This document shows, in pieces, positions 17,422 to 26,481 of a stretch of 64,000 nucleotides of DNA. Numbering within the stretch: position 1 is the stretch's first letter; every line of letters starts with the position of its first letter. Below the pieces are notes generated by a model. That model saw only the letters and a program-made list of their open reading frames with translations. It was not told where the DNA came from and did no database searches. The position numbers and the translations under genes are program-made. The DNA comes from Calidifontimicrobium sp035325925 (lineage in GTDB: Bacteria; Pseudomonadota; Gammaproteobacteria; Burkholderiales; Burkholderiaceae_C), in contig NZ_DAOKZA010000012.1 of NCBI RefSeq assembly GCF_035325925.1, forward strand, positions 34,624 through 98,623, written 5' to 3'.

Positions 17422-18210
17422 ATGGCGCGCATCCACCCGACCGCCCTCGTCGACCCCGGCGCCGAGCTCGACGACTCGGTCGAGGTCGGCGCCTACACGC
17501 TGGTCGGCGCTCAGGTGCGCATCGGCGCCGGCACCACGGTCGGCGCGCACTGCGTGATCGAGGGTCGCACGACGATCGGGCGCGACAACCGTGTCTTCCA
17601 GTTCTGCTCGCTCGGCGCAGCGCCGCAGGACAAGAAGTACGCCGGTGAGCCGACCGCGCTCGAGATCGGCGACGGCAACACGATCCGCGAGTTCTGCACC
17701 TTCAACCGCGGCACCGCGCAGGACGCCGGCGTCACGCGGCTGGGCGACGGCAACTGGATCATGGCCTACGTGCACCTCGCGCACGACTGCCAGGTCGGCA
17801 GCCACACGATCCTGGCGAACAACGCGACGCTCGCCGGCCACGTGCACCTGGGCGACTGGGCCATCGTCGGCGGGCTGACCGGCGTGCACCAGTTCTGCAA
17901 GATCGGCGCGCACGTGATGGTCGGCTTCGCCAGCGCCGTGACGCAGGACGTGCCGCCGTTCATGCTGGTCGACGGCAACCCGCTGGCGGTGCGCGGATTC
18001 AACGCCGAGGGGTTGCGCCGGCGCGGCTTCGGGCCGGCGCGCATCGGCGCCGTCAAGCAGATGCACCGGCTGCTGTACCGGCAGGGCAAGACGCTCGAGC
18101 AGGCCCGCACCGAGATCGGCGCACTGGCGTCGTCGACGCCCGAGGCCGCCGCCGACGTCGCGCTGATGCTGGACTTCCTCGCCGGCGCCAGCCGCGGCAT
18201 CGCCCGCTGA
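17422..18210 (+). CDS. lpxA: UDP-N-acetylglucosamine acyltransferase
   Basis: LpxA catalyses the first step of lipid A synthesis, moving a 3-hydroxyacyl group from ACP to the 3-OH of UDP-GlcNAc. The 262-residue protein opens with IHPTALVDPGAELDDSV. It is a hexapeptide-repeat beta-helix to about residue 190, then a helical C-terminal domain with ALRRRGF-like text (GLRRRGFGPARIGAVK). The catalytic histidine is His121 in VHLAHDCQVG. The chain-length-determining position cannot be judged reliably from sequence alone. A copy of the intergenic repeat follows its stop before lpxB. Confidence 0.97.
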   Translation: MARIHPTALVDPGAELDDSVEVGAYTLVGAQVRIGAGTTVGAHCVIEGRTTIGRDNRVFQFCSLGAAPQDKKYAGEPTALEIGDGNTIREFCTFNRGTAQDAGVTRLGDGNWIMAYVHLAHDCQVGSHTILANNATLAGHVHLGDWAIVGGLTGVHQFCKIGAHVMVGFASAVTQDVPPFMLVDGNPLAVRGFNAEGLRRRGFGPARIGAVKQMHRLLYRQGKTLEQARTEIGALASSTPEAAADVALMLDFLAGASRGIAR

Positions 18211-18219
18211 ATGGCCCAC

Positions 18220-18305
18220 GCCCGCAGCGCTCACGGCGCACGCCCTCGAGGGGGCGGCGCCGGCGGGCCGACCAGGCCGGACCCGCGGCGGTGGCCCGAC
18301 GGTGC
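18220..18305 (+). repeat. Intergenic GC-rich repeat, copy A
   Basis: This segment aligns along its length with copies at 35171-35256 (same strand) and 51545-51622 (opposite strand). The core is an imperfect palindrome with one bulged base: CGGGCCG (18264-18270) against CGGACCCG (18278-18285). The order of blocks is an ACGGCGC tract, a GGGGGCGGCGCC-like tract, the hairpin, and then GCGGCGGT. The copy fills the 156-bp gap between lpxA and lpxB. It contains no open frame and no inverted ends typical of an IS. Confidence 0.65.
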
Positions 18306-18366
18306 GTGGTCCGACGGTTCCGCCTCGCACGCCGATGCCTTGACCCTCTGACGGCTGCGACGGCGC

Positions 18367-19506
18367 ATGGACGACGACGCACCCCGGTTGGCCATGGTGG
18401 CCGGCGAGGCTTCGGGCGACCTGCTCGCGTCGCACCTGCTGGCGGCCCTGAAGGCGCGCTGGCCCGGCGTCCGGGCGGCCGGGGTCGGCGGGCCGCTGAT
18501 GGTCGCGCAGGGCTTCGACGTCTGGTGGCCCAGCGACCGCCTGGCGGTGCACGGCTACGCCGAGGCGCTGCGCCACTATCGCGCGCTGTCGGCGCTGCGG
18601 CGCGAGCTCGGCAGCCGGCTGCTCGCCGAACGTCCGGACCTGTTCGTCGGCGTCGACGCGCCCGACTTCAACCTCGGCCTCGAGGCGCGGCTGAAGTCGG
18701 GCGGCGTGCGCACGGTGCACTTCGTCTGCCCATCGGTCTGGGCCTGGCGCGGCGGCCGCGCTGCGCGGCTGGCGGCCAGCGCCGACCATGTGCTGTGCCT
18801 GTTCCCTTTCGAACCGGCGCTGCTCGAACGCCACGGCGTCGGCGCGACCTACGTCGGGCATCCGCTGGCCGACGTGATCCCGCTCGACCCGCCGACCGAC
18901 GCGGCGCGCGCCGCGCTGGGCCTGCCCGACGGCGACCCGGTGGTCGCGCTGCTGCCCGGCAGCCGCAGCGGCGAGGTCGCGCACCTCGCGCCGCGTTTCA
19001 TCGCCGCGGCGCGGCTGCTGCTGCGCGAACGTCCGCGCCTGCGTTTCGTGCTGCCGGCCGCGCCGGGCCAGCGCGCGCGCCTCGAGGCGATGCTGGCGGG
19101 GCAGGGCCTGCCGCTGCTGCTGGTCGACGGCCGCTCGCACGAGGCGCTGGCCGCGTGTGACGTGACGCTGATCGCCAGCGGCACCGCCACGCTCGAGGCG
19201 ATGCTGTTCAAGCGCCCGATGGTGATCGCCTACCACATGAACGAGCTGAGCTGGCAGATCATGAACCGCATGCGCTACCAGCCCTGGGTGGGGCTGCCGA
19301 ACATCCTGTGCCGTGACTTCGTCGTGCCCGAGCTGCTGCAGCGCGCCGCGAGCCCCGAAGCGCTTGCGCGCGAGGTCGGGCGCTGGCTCGACGACCCGCC
19401 GCGCATGCTCGCGCTGCACGCGCGCTTCGCCGACCTGCACCTGCAACTGCGCCGCGACACCGCGCGCGCCGCCACCGATGCCATCGCCACGCTGCTCGGC
19501 CGCTGA
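18367..19506 (+). CDS. lpxB: Lipid-A-disaccharide synthase
   Basis: LpxB, a GT-B glycosyltransferase (family 19) at the inner-membrane surface, joins UDP-2,3-diacylglucosamine to lipid X. The 379-residue protein has AMVAGEASGDLLASHLL at the N-terminus and the substrate-site segment VCPSVWAWRGGR near residue 120. LPGSRSGEVAHLAP (about 196) marks the start of the second domain. The donor-site text LIASGTATLEAMLFKRPMV lies near 270. Its start is separated from lpxA by the repeat-containing gap, so it may be transcribed less efficiently than the genes before it. rnhB starts within its last codons. Confidence 0.96.
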   Translation: MDDDAPRLAMVAGEASGDLLASHLLAALKARWPGVRAAGVGGPLMVAQGFDVWWPSDRLAVHGYAEALRHYRALSALRRELGSRLLAERPDLFVGVDAPDFNLGLEARLKSGGVRTVHFVCPSVWAWRGGRAARLAASADHVLCLFPFEPALLERHGVGATYVGHPLADVIPLDPPTDAARAALGLPDGDPVVALLPGSRSGEVAHLAPRFIAAARLLLRERPRLRFVLPAAPGQRARLEAMLAGQGLPLLLVDGRSHEALAACDVTLIASGTATLEAMLFKRPMVIAYHMNELSWQIMNRMRYQPWVGLPNILCRDFVVPELLQRAASPEALAREVGRWLDDPPRMLALHARFADLHLQLRRDTARAATDAIATLLGR

Positions 19507-20143
19507 TCGGCGCGCCGCGACGCTGCCGCGACGCTGGCGCGCGCTGCTCGCGCGGCAGGAATGCCTCGGCCTGGTCGCCGGTGTCGACGAGGCCGGCCGC
19601 GGGCCTCTCGCCGGACCGGTGGTCGCCGCCGCGGTGATCCTCGACGAGTTGCAGCCGATCGCCGGGCTGGCCGACTCGAAGCGCCTGGGGCCGGTCACGC
19701 GCGATCGCCTGTTCGACGAGATCCGTGCGAAGGCGCTGGCGTGCTGCATCGCAGAGGCCAGCGTCGACGAGATCGACCGGCTGAACATCCTGCACGCCGC
19801 GATGCTCGCGATGCAGCGCGCGGTGCAGGGACTGAGGCTGACGCCGCGGCGCGTGCTCGTCGACGGCAACCGCGTGCCCGCGCTGACGGTGCCGGCGCGG
19901 GCCATCGTGAAGGGCGACGCGACGGTCGCGGCGATCTCGGCGGCGTCGATACTGGCCAAGGTGCACCGCGACCGGCTGTGCCTGGCGCTCGACGCCGCGC
20001 ACCCGCAGTACGGCTTCGCCGAGCACAAGGGTTACCCGACGCCGGCGCATCTGGCGGCGCTGCGTGCACACGGGGCATGTCCGCTGCATCGGCGCAGTTT
20101 CGCGCCCGTGCGCGACGCCGTCGACCCACCGACGACACCGTGA
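19478..20143 (+). CDS. rnhB: Ribonuclease HII
   Basis: RNase HII cuts the RNA strand of RNA-DNA hybrids and removes single ribonucleotides from DNA. The 221-residue call contains LVAGVDEAGRGPLAGPVVAA with metal ligands Asp37 and Glu38. DGNRVPAL supplies the next acidic ligand, and GDATVAAISAASILAKVHRD is the family signature. The start is not certain: ATG 19478 overlaps the end of lpxB by 29 bp in another frame, while homology starts only about 30 codons later. A CTG near 19526 is possible. Its stop overlaps the GTG start of the following methyltransferase gene. Confidence 0.92.
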   Translation: MPSPRCSAADRRAATLPRRWRALLARQECLGLVAGVDEAGRGPLAGPVVAAAVILDELQPIAGLADSKRLGPVTRDRLFDEIRAKALACCIAEASVDEIDRLNILHAAMLAMQRAVQGLRLTPRRVLVDGNRVPALTVPARAIVKGDATVAAISAASILAKVHRDRLCLALDAAHPQYGFAEHKGYPTPAHLAALRAHGACPLHRRSFAPVRDAVDPPTTP

Positions 20144-20916
20144 GCGAGGCGGCCGTCATCACCTCGCGCGACAACCCGCTGCTGGTGCGGGTGCGCCGGC
20201 TCGCCCGCGAGCCGGCCGCCACGCGCAAGCTGGGCTGGGTCTGGCTCGAGGGCGAGCACCTGTGCCGCGCCGCGCTGGGGCGCGGCGTGCGGCCGCGCGC
20301 CGCGCTGCTGGCCGAGCACGCGTCGGCCGATCCGGCGTGGGTCGAGCTCGCTGCGGCGGCGGCGCGCGTGCACGTCGTCGCCGATGCACTGTGGAAGTCG
20401 TTGAGCACGCTCGAATCGCCGGCGCCGCTGGGATTCCTGCTCGACCTGCCGGGCGCGGCCGTGTTGCAGCCCGACGCACCCACCGTCGTGCTCGACCGCG
20501 TGCAGGACGCCGGCAACGTCGGCTCGATCCTGCGCAGCGCGGCCGCGCTCGGTGTGGCGCAGGTGGTCGCACTCGCCGGCAGCGCCGGGCTGTGGACGCC
20601 GAAGGTGTTGCGCGCGGCGATGGGCGCGCACTTCGCGCTGCGCCTGATCGACGCCGCGCAGCCGCAGACGCTGGCGGCGCTGCGCGTGCCACTGCTGGTG
20701 ACCGGCTCGCACGACGGCGTCGCGCTGCCGCGGGCGTCGCTGCCCTGGCCCTGCGCGTGGGTCTTCGGCCACGAAGGGCAGGGCGTGCAGCCGTCGCTGC
20801 GCGCACACGCGGCGCTGGCGGTGCGCATCCCGCAGCCCGGCGGCGAGGAGTCGCTCAACGTCGCGGCCGCGGCGGCGATCTGCCTGTACGAGTCGCTGCG
20901 CGCGCGATCGCGCTGA
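20140..20916 (+). CDS. TrmH/SpoU-family RNA 2'-O-methyltransferase
   Basis: SPOUT-class methyltransferases use S-adenosylmethionine to methylate ribose 2'-OH groups in rRNA or tRNA. The 258-residue protein has an N-terminal substrate-binding domain (SpoU_sub_bind-like) with ITSRDNPLLVRVRRL. The knotted catalytic domain follows, with VLDRVQDAGNVGSILRSAAA (motif 1, catalytic Arg), FGHEGQGV (motif 2) and IPQPGGEESLNVAAAAAI (motif 3). The target nucleotide cannot be read from the sequence; RlmB-like or TrmH-like roles are both possible. The GTG at 20140 overlaps the rnhB stop, so the two are coupled. Confidence 0.9.
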   Translation: MSEAAVITSRDNPLLVRVRRLAREPAATRKLGWVWLEGEHLCRAALGRGVRPRAALLAEHASADPAWVELAAAAARVHVVADALWKSLSTLESPAPLGFLLDLPGAAVLQPDAPTVVLDRVQDAGNVGSILRSAAALGVAQVVALAGSAGLWTPKVLRAAMGAHFALRLIDAAQPQTLAALRVPLLVTGSHDGVALPRASLPWPCAWVFGHEGQGVQPSLRAHAALAVRIPQPGGEESLNVAAAAAICLYESLRARSR

Positions 20917-20928
20917 CACAATCGTCGC

Positions 20929-22467
20929 ATGACCTTCTTCGCAACATGGCCCGGCTGGGCCTGGGCGCTGTTCGCGCTGCTCGCGGTCGTGTTGCTGGTG
21001 CAGCTGTGGCTGGCGCTGCGCCGCAGCGACGACGCGCCGCTGCGCGCACTGGGCGAGTCGCTGCGGCGCGCGGCGGCCGACGACGCGCAGCAGCTCGGCC
21101 GCGAGCTTCGCACCGAGGTGGCCGACAGCGCGCGCGGCACGCGGCAGGAGCTGGCCGGCACGCTGGCGCTGTTCCAGCAGACGCTGCTCGCGCAGTCGGG
21201 CGACGGCGTGCGCACGCAGAACGAGCAGATCGACACGCTGCGCACCCAGCTCGCGACGATGCAGCAGCAAGTCGGCGACGCGCTCGCCGAGGCGACGCGT
21301 GCGCTGGCCCAGCAGGGGCAGGCCGCGCGCGATGCGCAGGACGCGGCGCTGCTGCGCCAGGCCGAGCAGCAGGCGCAGTCGCTGCAGCGCGTGTCCGAGC
21401 AGCAGGCGCAGTCGCTGCAGCGCCTGGGCGACACGCTGTCCGAGCAGCTGCGCGCGCTCGCCGAGTCGAACGAGCGGCGGCTCGCCGACATGCGCCAGAC
21501 CGTCGAGGGCCGGCTGCAGGCGCTGCAGCAGGGCAACGAGGCCAAGCTCGAGCAGATGCGCGCCACCGTCGACGAGAAGCTGCACGCCACGCTCGAGCAG
21601 CGTCTGGGCGAGAGCTTCCGCCAGGTCGCCGAGCGGCTCGAGCAGGTGCACAAGGGGCTCGGCGAGATGCAGGTGCTGGCCCGCGACGTCGGCTCGCTGA
21701 ACCGCGTGCTGACCAACGTGAAGACGCGCGGCGTGTTCGGCGAGGTGCAGCTCGCCGGGCTGCTCGAGCAGGTGCTGACGCCCGACCAGTACGCTGCCAA
21801 CGTCGAGACCGTGCCCGGCAGCGGCGCGCGCGTCGAATTCGCGATCCGCCTGCCCGGGCGCCGCGACGACGGCCGGCCGCTGTGGCTGCCGATCGACGCC
21901 AAGTTCCCGCGCGAGGACTACGAGCGCCTGCTCGAGGCCCACGAGCGCGCCGACCCGGCGGGCGTCGACGCCGCGGCCAAGGCGATCGAGGCGCGGCTGC
22001 GGCTGGAGGCGAAGACGATTCGCGAGAAGTACGTCGCCGCACCGCACACCACCGACTTCGCGATCCTGTTCGTGCCCACCGAAGGGCTGTACGCCGAGGC
22101 GCTGCGCCGCCCGGGGTTGGTCGAGTCGCTGCAGCGCGAGCACCGCATCACGCTGGCCGGGCCGACCACGCTGCTGGCCACGCTGTCGAGCCTGCAGATG
22201 GGGTTCCGCACGCTGGCGCTCGAACAGCGCAGCGCCGAGGTCTGGCAGGTGCTCGGCGCCGTGAAGACCGAGTTCGCGAAGTTCGGCGACGTGCTGGCGA
22301 AGACGAAGAAGAAGCTCGACGAGGCCAGCTCGACGATCGAGGCGGCCGAGACGCGCACGCGTGCGATGGCCCGCCAGCTGCGCAGCGTCGAGGCGCTGCC
22401 CGAGGCGCAGGCGCAGCGCCTGCTGCCCGGTGGCGACGACGACGGCGCTGCGTCGCCGCATGCCTGA
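20929..22467 (+). CDS. rmuC: DNA recombination protein RmuC
   Basis: RmuC limits inversions between short inverted repeats in E. coli and is predicted to be nuclease-like. The 512-residue protein has one N-terminal membrane helix (about residues 8-28) and then a long alanine/glutamine-rich coiled coil to about 260. The RmuC domain begins near LARDVGSLNRVLTNVKTRG and includes LPIDAKFPREDYERLLEA, whose Asp-x-Lys resembles a nuclease active site. A 33-bp tandem duplication lies in the coiled coil (see the separate entry). Start ATG 20929, 12 bp after the methyltransferase. The MFS gene begins 8 bp before its end. Confidence 0.93.
   Translation: MTFFATWPGWAWALFALLAVVLLVQLWLALRRSDDAPLRALGESLRRAAADDAQQLGRELRTEVADSARGTRQELAGTLALFQQTLLAQSGDGVRTQNEQIDTLRTQLATMQQQVGDALAEATRALAQQGQAARDAQDAALLRQAEQQAQSLQRVSEQQAQSLQRLGDTLSEQLRALAESNERRLADMRQTVEGRLQALQQGNEAKLEQMRATVDEKLHATLEQRLGESFRQVAERLEQVHKGLGEMQVLARDVGSLNRVLTNVKTRGVFGEVQLAGLLEQVLTPDQYAANVETVPGSGARVEFAIRLPGRRDDGRPLWLPIDAKFPREDYERLLEAHERADPAGVDAAAKAIEARLRLEAKTIREKYVAAPHTTDFAILFVPTEGLYAEALRRPGLVESLQREHRITLAGPTTLLATLSSLQMGFRTLALEQRSAEVWQVLGAVKTEFAKFGDVLAKTKKKLDEASSTIEAAETRTRAMARQLRSVEALPEAQAQRLLPGGDDDGAASPHA
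21364..21423 (+). repeat. 33-bp-period tandem duplication inside rmuC
   Basis: The 27 bases at 21364-21390 recur identically at 21397-21423, encoding EQQAQSLQR twice with VS between the copies. The period is 11 residues, a hendecad, so the duplication extends the coiled coil without breaking its phase. The third-position bases are identical too, which suggests a recent copy event rather than selection on protein alone. Confidence 0.8.
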
Positions 22468-23686
22468 GCCAGACGGCGACGGTGCGGCGCCGCCGGGCAG
22501 CGGTTTCGACCGCACGCTCGTGTTGCTGATCGCCGGGCAGATCGGCATGCACGCGGCGATGGCCGGGCTGCGCCTGGCCGCGCCGCTGCAGGCGCTGCGC
22601 GAGGGCCACAGCGCTTGGTCGGTGGGCGTGCTGCTGGCGCTGTTCGCCGCCGCGCCGGTGCTGCTGGCGCTCGGCGCCGGACGCATGGCCGACCGCCACG
22701 GCTACCACCGGCCGGCGCGCATCGCGGTGGGTTTGAGTCTGGCCGGGCTCGCGGTCGCGCTGGCGTCGACACCGCTGGCCGGCCGGGCGCAGTTCGCGCT
22801 GCTGTGCCTGGCCGCGACGCTCAGCGGCGCCGGCAGCAACGTCGGGCTGATCGTGATGCAGCGCACCGCGGGCGTGCGCGCGCGCGACGGCGTCGAGCGC
22901 ATGCGCATGTTCAGCTGGATCGGCATGGCGCCGTCGCTGGCCAATGCGGTGGGCCCGGTCGCCGCCGGGCTGGCGATCGATCTCGGCGGCTTCGCCGCCG
23001 CCTACGCGCTGCTGCTCGCGCTGCCGCTGGGCAGCGCGTGGTGCGCGCGTCGCGTGCCGGCACTGCCGCCTGCCGACCGCCCCGCGGCGAGGCAGCGCGG
23101 TGGTGCGTTCGCGCTGCTCGCCGCGCCGCGGTTCAAGCGGCTGCTGTTCGTCAACTGGCTGCTGTCGAGCTGCTGGGACGTGCACAGCTTCGCCGTGCCG
23201 GTGCTGGGCAACGCGCTGGGGTTCAACGCGTCGACGATCGGGCTGATCCTCGGCCTGTTCACGCTCGCCGTGACCTGCGTGCGCCTGCTCATCCCGCTGC
23301 TCGCGCACCGGCTGCGCGAGGTCACCGTGGTGCGCGCGGCGATGCTCGCCACGGCTGCGGTTTTCGCGGTGTACCCGCTGACCACGTCGCCGTGGGCGAT
23401 GGCCGTCTGCGCCGTGCTGCTCGGCGTTGCGCTCGGTGCGGTGCAGCCGATGCTGATGTCGACGCTGCACCAGCTGACCCCAGCGCACCGCCACGGCGAG
23501 GCGATCGCGCTGCGTTCGATGTCGATCAACGCGGCGAGCACGCTGATGCCGCTGGTGTTCGGCGCCGCCGGCGCGGCGCTCGGCGTGGCGGCGCTGTTCT
23601 GGGTGATGGGCGCGGCGGTCGGTGCCGGCAACTGGAGTGCACGCCGGCTCGACGCAGCAGCGCCCGGCCGATCGTCCGCGGGCTAG
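22460..23686 (+). CDS. Major facilitator superfamily transporter
   Basis: An inner-membrane transporter of unknown substrate. The 408-residue protein has about 12 hydrophobic segments. The MFS loop signature appears as GAGRMADRHGYHRPAR between helices 2 and 3 (about residues 72-88), and the second half holds a comparable arrangement. Related proteins are usually annotated as drug or sugar exporters, but nothing here decides the substrate. ATG 22460 lies 8 bp inside the end of rmuC, so the two genes are probably coupled even though no functional link is known. It converges with the next gene, their stop codons overlapping by four bases. Confidence 0.85.
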   Translation: MPEPDGDGAAPPGSGFDRTLVLLIAGQIGMHAAMAGLRLAAPLQALREGHSAWSVGVLLALFAAAPVLLALGAGRMADRHGYHRPARIAVGLSLAGLAVALASTPLAGRAQFALLCLAATLSGAGSNVGLIVMQRTAGVRARDGVERMRMFSWIGMAPSLANAVGPVAAGLAIDLGGFAAAYALLLALPLGSAWCARRVPALPPADRPAARQRGGAFALLAAPRFKRLLFVNWLLSSCWDVHSFAVPVLGNALGFNASTIGLILGLFTLAVTCVRLLIPLLAHRLREVTVVRAAMLATAAVFAVYPLTTSPWAMAVCAVLLGVALGAVQPMLMSTLHQLTPAHRHGEAIALRSMSINAASTLMPLVFGAAGAALGVAALFWVMGAAVGAGNWSARRLDAAAPGRSSAG

Positions 23687-24318
23687 AAGCGGATGCCGCC
23701 GCCGGCGGGCAGGGGCAGCGACGGCCGCGGCAGCGGCTCGACCGGCGTCTGCGGCTCGGCGGCGGGCGCGGGCACCGTGCGCCGCGCGACCAGCGGCTGG
23801 ACCTCGGGCGGCGCGTAGTTCGCCGGCAGGCGCGACGTGCGCGGGTAGCCGGCGAGGTCCAGCGTGGCGTTCCACTCCTCGGCGGCGAAGCCGCGCAGCG
23901 CCTGCGCACCGACGGTCAGCGCCGGCGCGTCGAGACTGCCGACCGCACGCAGCCAGGCGTCGCGGTCGGCCGCCGGGTCGGCGCGGCGTTCCTCGTGCGG
24001 CACGCCGCGGCTGCGCAGCAGGTCGCGGCCGCGATCGCAAGGCGCGCAGTCGGGCAAGGTGTAGAGCACGACGGGAAACCGCGCGGCGGCCTCGCGCAGC
24101 GCCTGCGGCAGCGCAGGGGAGCCGGCGCCGCCTTCGGTGCGCCCCAGGCTTTCGACACGCAGGTTGCCGCCGGCGGGCGGCCGGTCGGTGTAGGTCACGG
24201 CGCCGTCGGGGGCGACCAGCTTGTAAAGCGCCTGAGCCGCGGCCGGCGCGGCGGCGCAGGCCAGCCACAGGCCCGCCAGCGCGACGGTCGGGGCGAACGG
24301 ACGGTGACGTGCACTCAT
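23683..24318 (-). CDS. Exported DUF4124 / glutaredoxin-like protein
   Basis: A 211-residue precursor. The first 29 residues look like a signal peptide (hydrophobic core VALAGLWLACAAAPAAA, cleavage after AQ). A DUF4124 segment follows (LYKLVAPDGAVTYTDRPPAG), and then a thioredoxin-fold glutaredoxin-like domain beginning FPVVLYTLPDCAPCDRGRD with the redox pair Cys91-x-x-Cys94. The C-terminus is proline-rich and low in complexity. The inferred site is the periplasm, which is unusual for a glutaredoxin since glutathione chemistry is mainly cytosolic. The frame continues upstream, but ATG 24318 gives the best signal peptide. It follows prlC on the same strand after 93 bp. Confidence 0.8.
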   Translation of the reverse strand: MSARHRPFAPTVALAGLWLACAAAPAAAQALYKLVAPDGAVTYTDRPPAGGNLRVESLGRTEGGAGSPALPQALREAAARFPVVLYTLPDCAPCDRGRDLLRSRGVPHEERRADPAADRDAWLRAVGSLDAPALTVGAQALRGFAAEEWNATLDLAGYPRTSRLPANYAPPEVQPLVARRTVPAPAAEPQTPVEPLPRPSLPLPAGGGIRF

Positions 24319-24411
24319 GCGTCTTCCTTCGGACAGCACCCGGCGGGCGCGCCCCGGCGGACCACCCGACGGGCTGTTGCGCCGCAATCTAACCCACGCG
24401 GCGGCCGCGCT

Positions 24412-26430
24412 TCAACCCATGCCTTGGTGGCGCAGCAGCGCATCGATCAATGGTTCACGCCCGCGGAAGGCGCGGAAGCTGTCGATGGCCTTGCGGCTGC
24501 CGCCGACCTCGAGGATCTCGCGGCGGTAGCGCCGACCGGTCTCGGCGTCGAACACGCCGCGCTCCTCGAACGCGCTCCAGGCGTCGGCGCTGAGCACCTC
24601 GGCCCACTTGTAGCTGTAGTAGCCGGCCGAGTAGCCGCCGGCGAAGATGTGCGAGAACGAGTGCGCGAAGCGGTTGTAGGGCACGCGCGGCAGCACCGAC
24701 ACCTCGTCGCGCACCTCGTCGGCGATCGCGGCGATGCGCTCGGCCGCGCCGTACTCGAGGTGGATGCGCATGTCGAACAGCGCGAACTCGACCTGGCGCA
24801 GCATCTGCAGCCCGCTGTGGAAGTTCTTCGCCGCGAGCATCTTGTCGAACAGCGCGCGCGGCAGTGCCTCGCCGTGGTCGACGTGCGCGCTCAGGCGCTT
24901 CACCACGTCCCACTCCCAGCAGAAGTTCTCCATGAACTGGCTGGGCAGTTCGACGGCGTCCCACTCGACGCCGCTGATGCCGGACACGCCGAGGTCGTCG
25001 ACGCGCGTGAGCATGTGGTGCAGGCCGTGGCCGAACTCGTGGAACAGCGTGGTCAGATCGTCGTGCGTCAGCAGCGCCGGCTTGTCGCCCACCGGCGGTG
25101 CGAAGTTGCACACCAGGTGTGCCACCGGGGTCTGCAACCCGGTGTCGGGGCGCTGCCAGCGCCCGCGCACGTCGTCCATCCACGCGCCGGCGCGCTTGCC
25201 GGCGCGCGCGTAGGGGTCGAGGTAGAACTGCGCGACGAGCTCGCCGCCACGTTCGATGCGGTAGAAGCGCACGCTGGGGTGCCACACCGGCGCGTGGTCG
25301 GGGCGCACCTCGACCTCGAACAGCGTCTCGACGATGCGGAACAACCCCTCGAGCACGCGCGGCTCGGTCAGGTACTGGCGCACCTCCTGGTCGCTGAACG
25401 CGTATCGCGCCTGCTTGAGCTTCTCGCTGGCGTAGGCGAGGTCCCAGGGCTGGAGATCGGGCAGGGCGAGCTCGCGCGCCGCGAACTCACGCAGTTCGGC
25501 CAGATCGCGCTCGGCGAACGGGCGCGCACGCCGCGCGAGGTCGCGCAGAAAGCCCAGCACTTGCTCGGGGCTGTCGGCCATCTTCGGCACCAGCGACAGG
25601 TGCGCGTAGCTGGGCATACCGAGCAGTTGCGCCTCCTCGCGGCGCAACTGCAGCAACTCGCGCATCGCCGCGCTGTTGTCCAGCGCCGGGTCGCCGAGCT
25701 CGCTGGCGCGCGTGATGTAGGCGCGGTACAGCTGTTCGCGCAGCGCGCGGTCGCTGCCGTACTGCATCACCGGCCAGTAGCTCGGCGCGCGCAGCGTGAC
25801 CTTGCAGCCCTCGCGCGCGTCGGCGCGCGCCGCCTCGCGGGCGGCGTCGCGCACGTCGTCGGGCACGCCGACCAGGCGCGCCTCGTCGACGTACAGCGCG
25901 AACCGGTCGGTGGCGTCGAGCACGTGCTCGGAAAAGGCCTGCGCCAGCTCCGCTGCGCGCTCCTGGATCTGTGTGAAGCGCGCCTTCGCCTCGCCGTGCA
26001 GTTCGGCGCCGGACAGGCGGAAGTCGCGCAGTGCGTTGTCGAGCGCACGCCGCCGCGCGGCCGACATCGCCGCCGCCGCCGGGCTCGCGGCGAGCGCCTT
26101 GTACTTCGCGTACAGACGTTCGTCGGCGCCGAGCGCGGTGTGGAACTCGGTGACGCGCGGCAGGTTCGCGTTGTACGCGGCGCGCAGCTCGGGCGTGTCG
26201 GCAACGTGGTTCAGGTGTCCGACCGCGCCCCAGGCGCGGCCGAGCCGCTCGGTGGCCACGTCGAGCACCGCCGACAGCGCGTCGTAGTCCGCCGGCACGT
26301 CGGGGCCGACGGCGCGCTCGAGCGCGGCACGCGCATCGGCGAGCAGCACGTCGAGCGCCGGGGTGACGTGTTCGGGGCGGATGTCGGCGAAGGCCGGCAG
26401 TCCGGCGGTGTCGAGCAGGGGGTTGGTCAT
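24412..26430 (-). CDS. prlC: Oligopeptidase A (M3 family zinc metallopeptidase)
   Basis: Oligopeptidase A degrades short peptides in the cytoplasm, including signal-peptide fragments. The 672-residue length and the opening NPLLDTAGLPAFADIRPEHV are typical. The zinc motif is LFHEFGHGLHHML (His464 is the first ligand), with the third ligand in the downstream GVEWDAVELPSQFMENFCWE segment. Residues 1-400 form the helical half of the M3 clam-shell. It lies 51 bp downstream of folD on the same strand, a neighbour pair often seen in betaproteobacteria. Confidence 0.95.
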   Translation of the reverse strand: MTNPLLDTAGLPAFADIRPEHVTPALDVLLADARAALERAVGPDVPADYDALSAVLDVATERLGRAWGAVGHLNHVADTPELRAAYNANLPRVTEFHTALGADERLYAKYKALAASPAAAAMSAARRRALDNALRDFRLSGAELHGEAKARFTQIQERAAELAQAFSEHVLDATDRFALYVDEARLVGVPDDVRDAAREAARADAREGCKVTLRAPSYWPVMQYGSDRALREQLYRAYITRASELGDPALDNSAAMRELLQLRREEAQLLGMPSYAHLSLVPKMADSPEQVLGFLRDLARRARPFAERDLAELREFAARELALPDLQPWDLAYASEKLKQARYAFSDQEVRQYLTEPRVLEGLFRIVETLFEVEVRPDHAPVWHPSVRFYRIERGGELVAQFYLDPYARAGKRAGAWMDDVRGRWQRPDTGLQTPVAHLVCNFAPPVGDKPALLTHDDLTTLFHEFGHGLHHMLTRVDDLGVSGISGVEWDAVELPSQFMENFCWEWDVVKRLSAHVDHGEALPRALFDKMLAAKNFHSGLQMLRQVEFALFDMRIHLEYGAAERIAAIADEVRDEVSVLPRVPYNRFAHSFSHIFAGGYSAGYYSYKWAEVLSADAWSAFEERGVFDAETGRRYRREILEVGGSRKAIDSFRAFRGREPLIDALLRHQGMG

Positions 26431-26481
26431 CGGTGCGGCGTGTCGGTCAGGGGTCGGGGGCGGGGCCGCGCGGCGCGTGCC

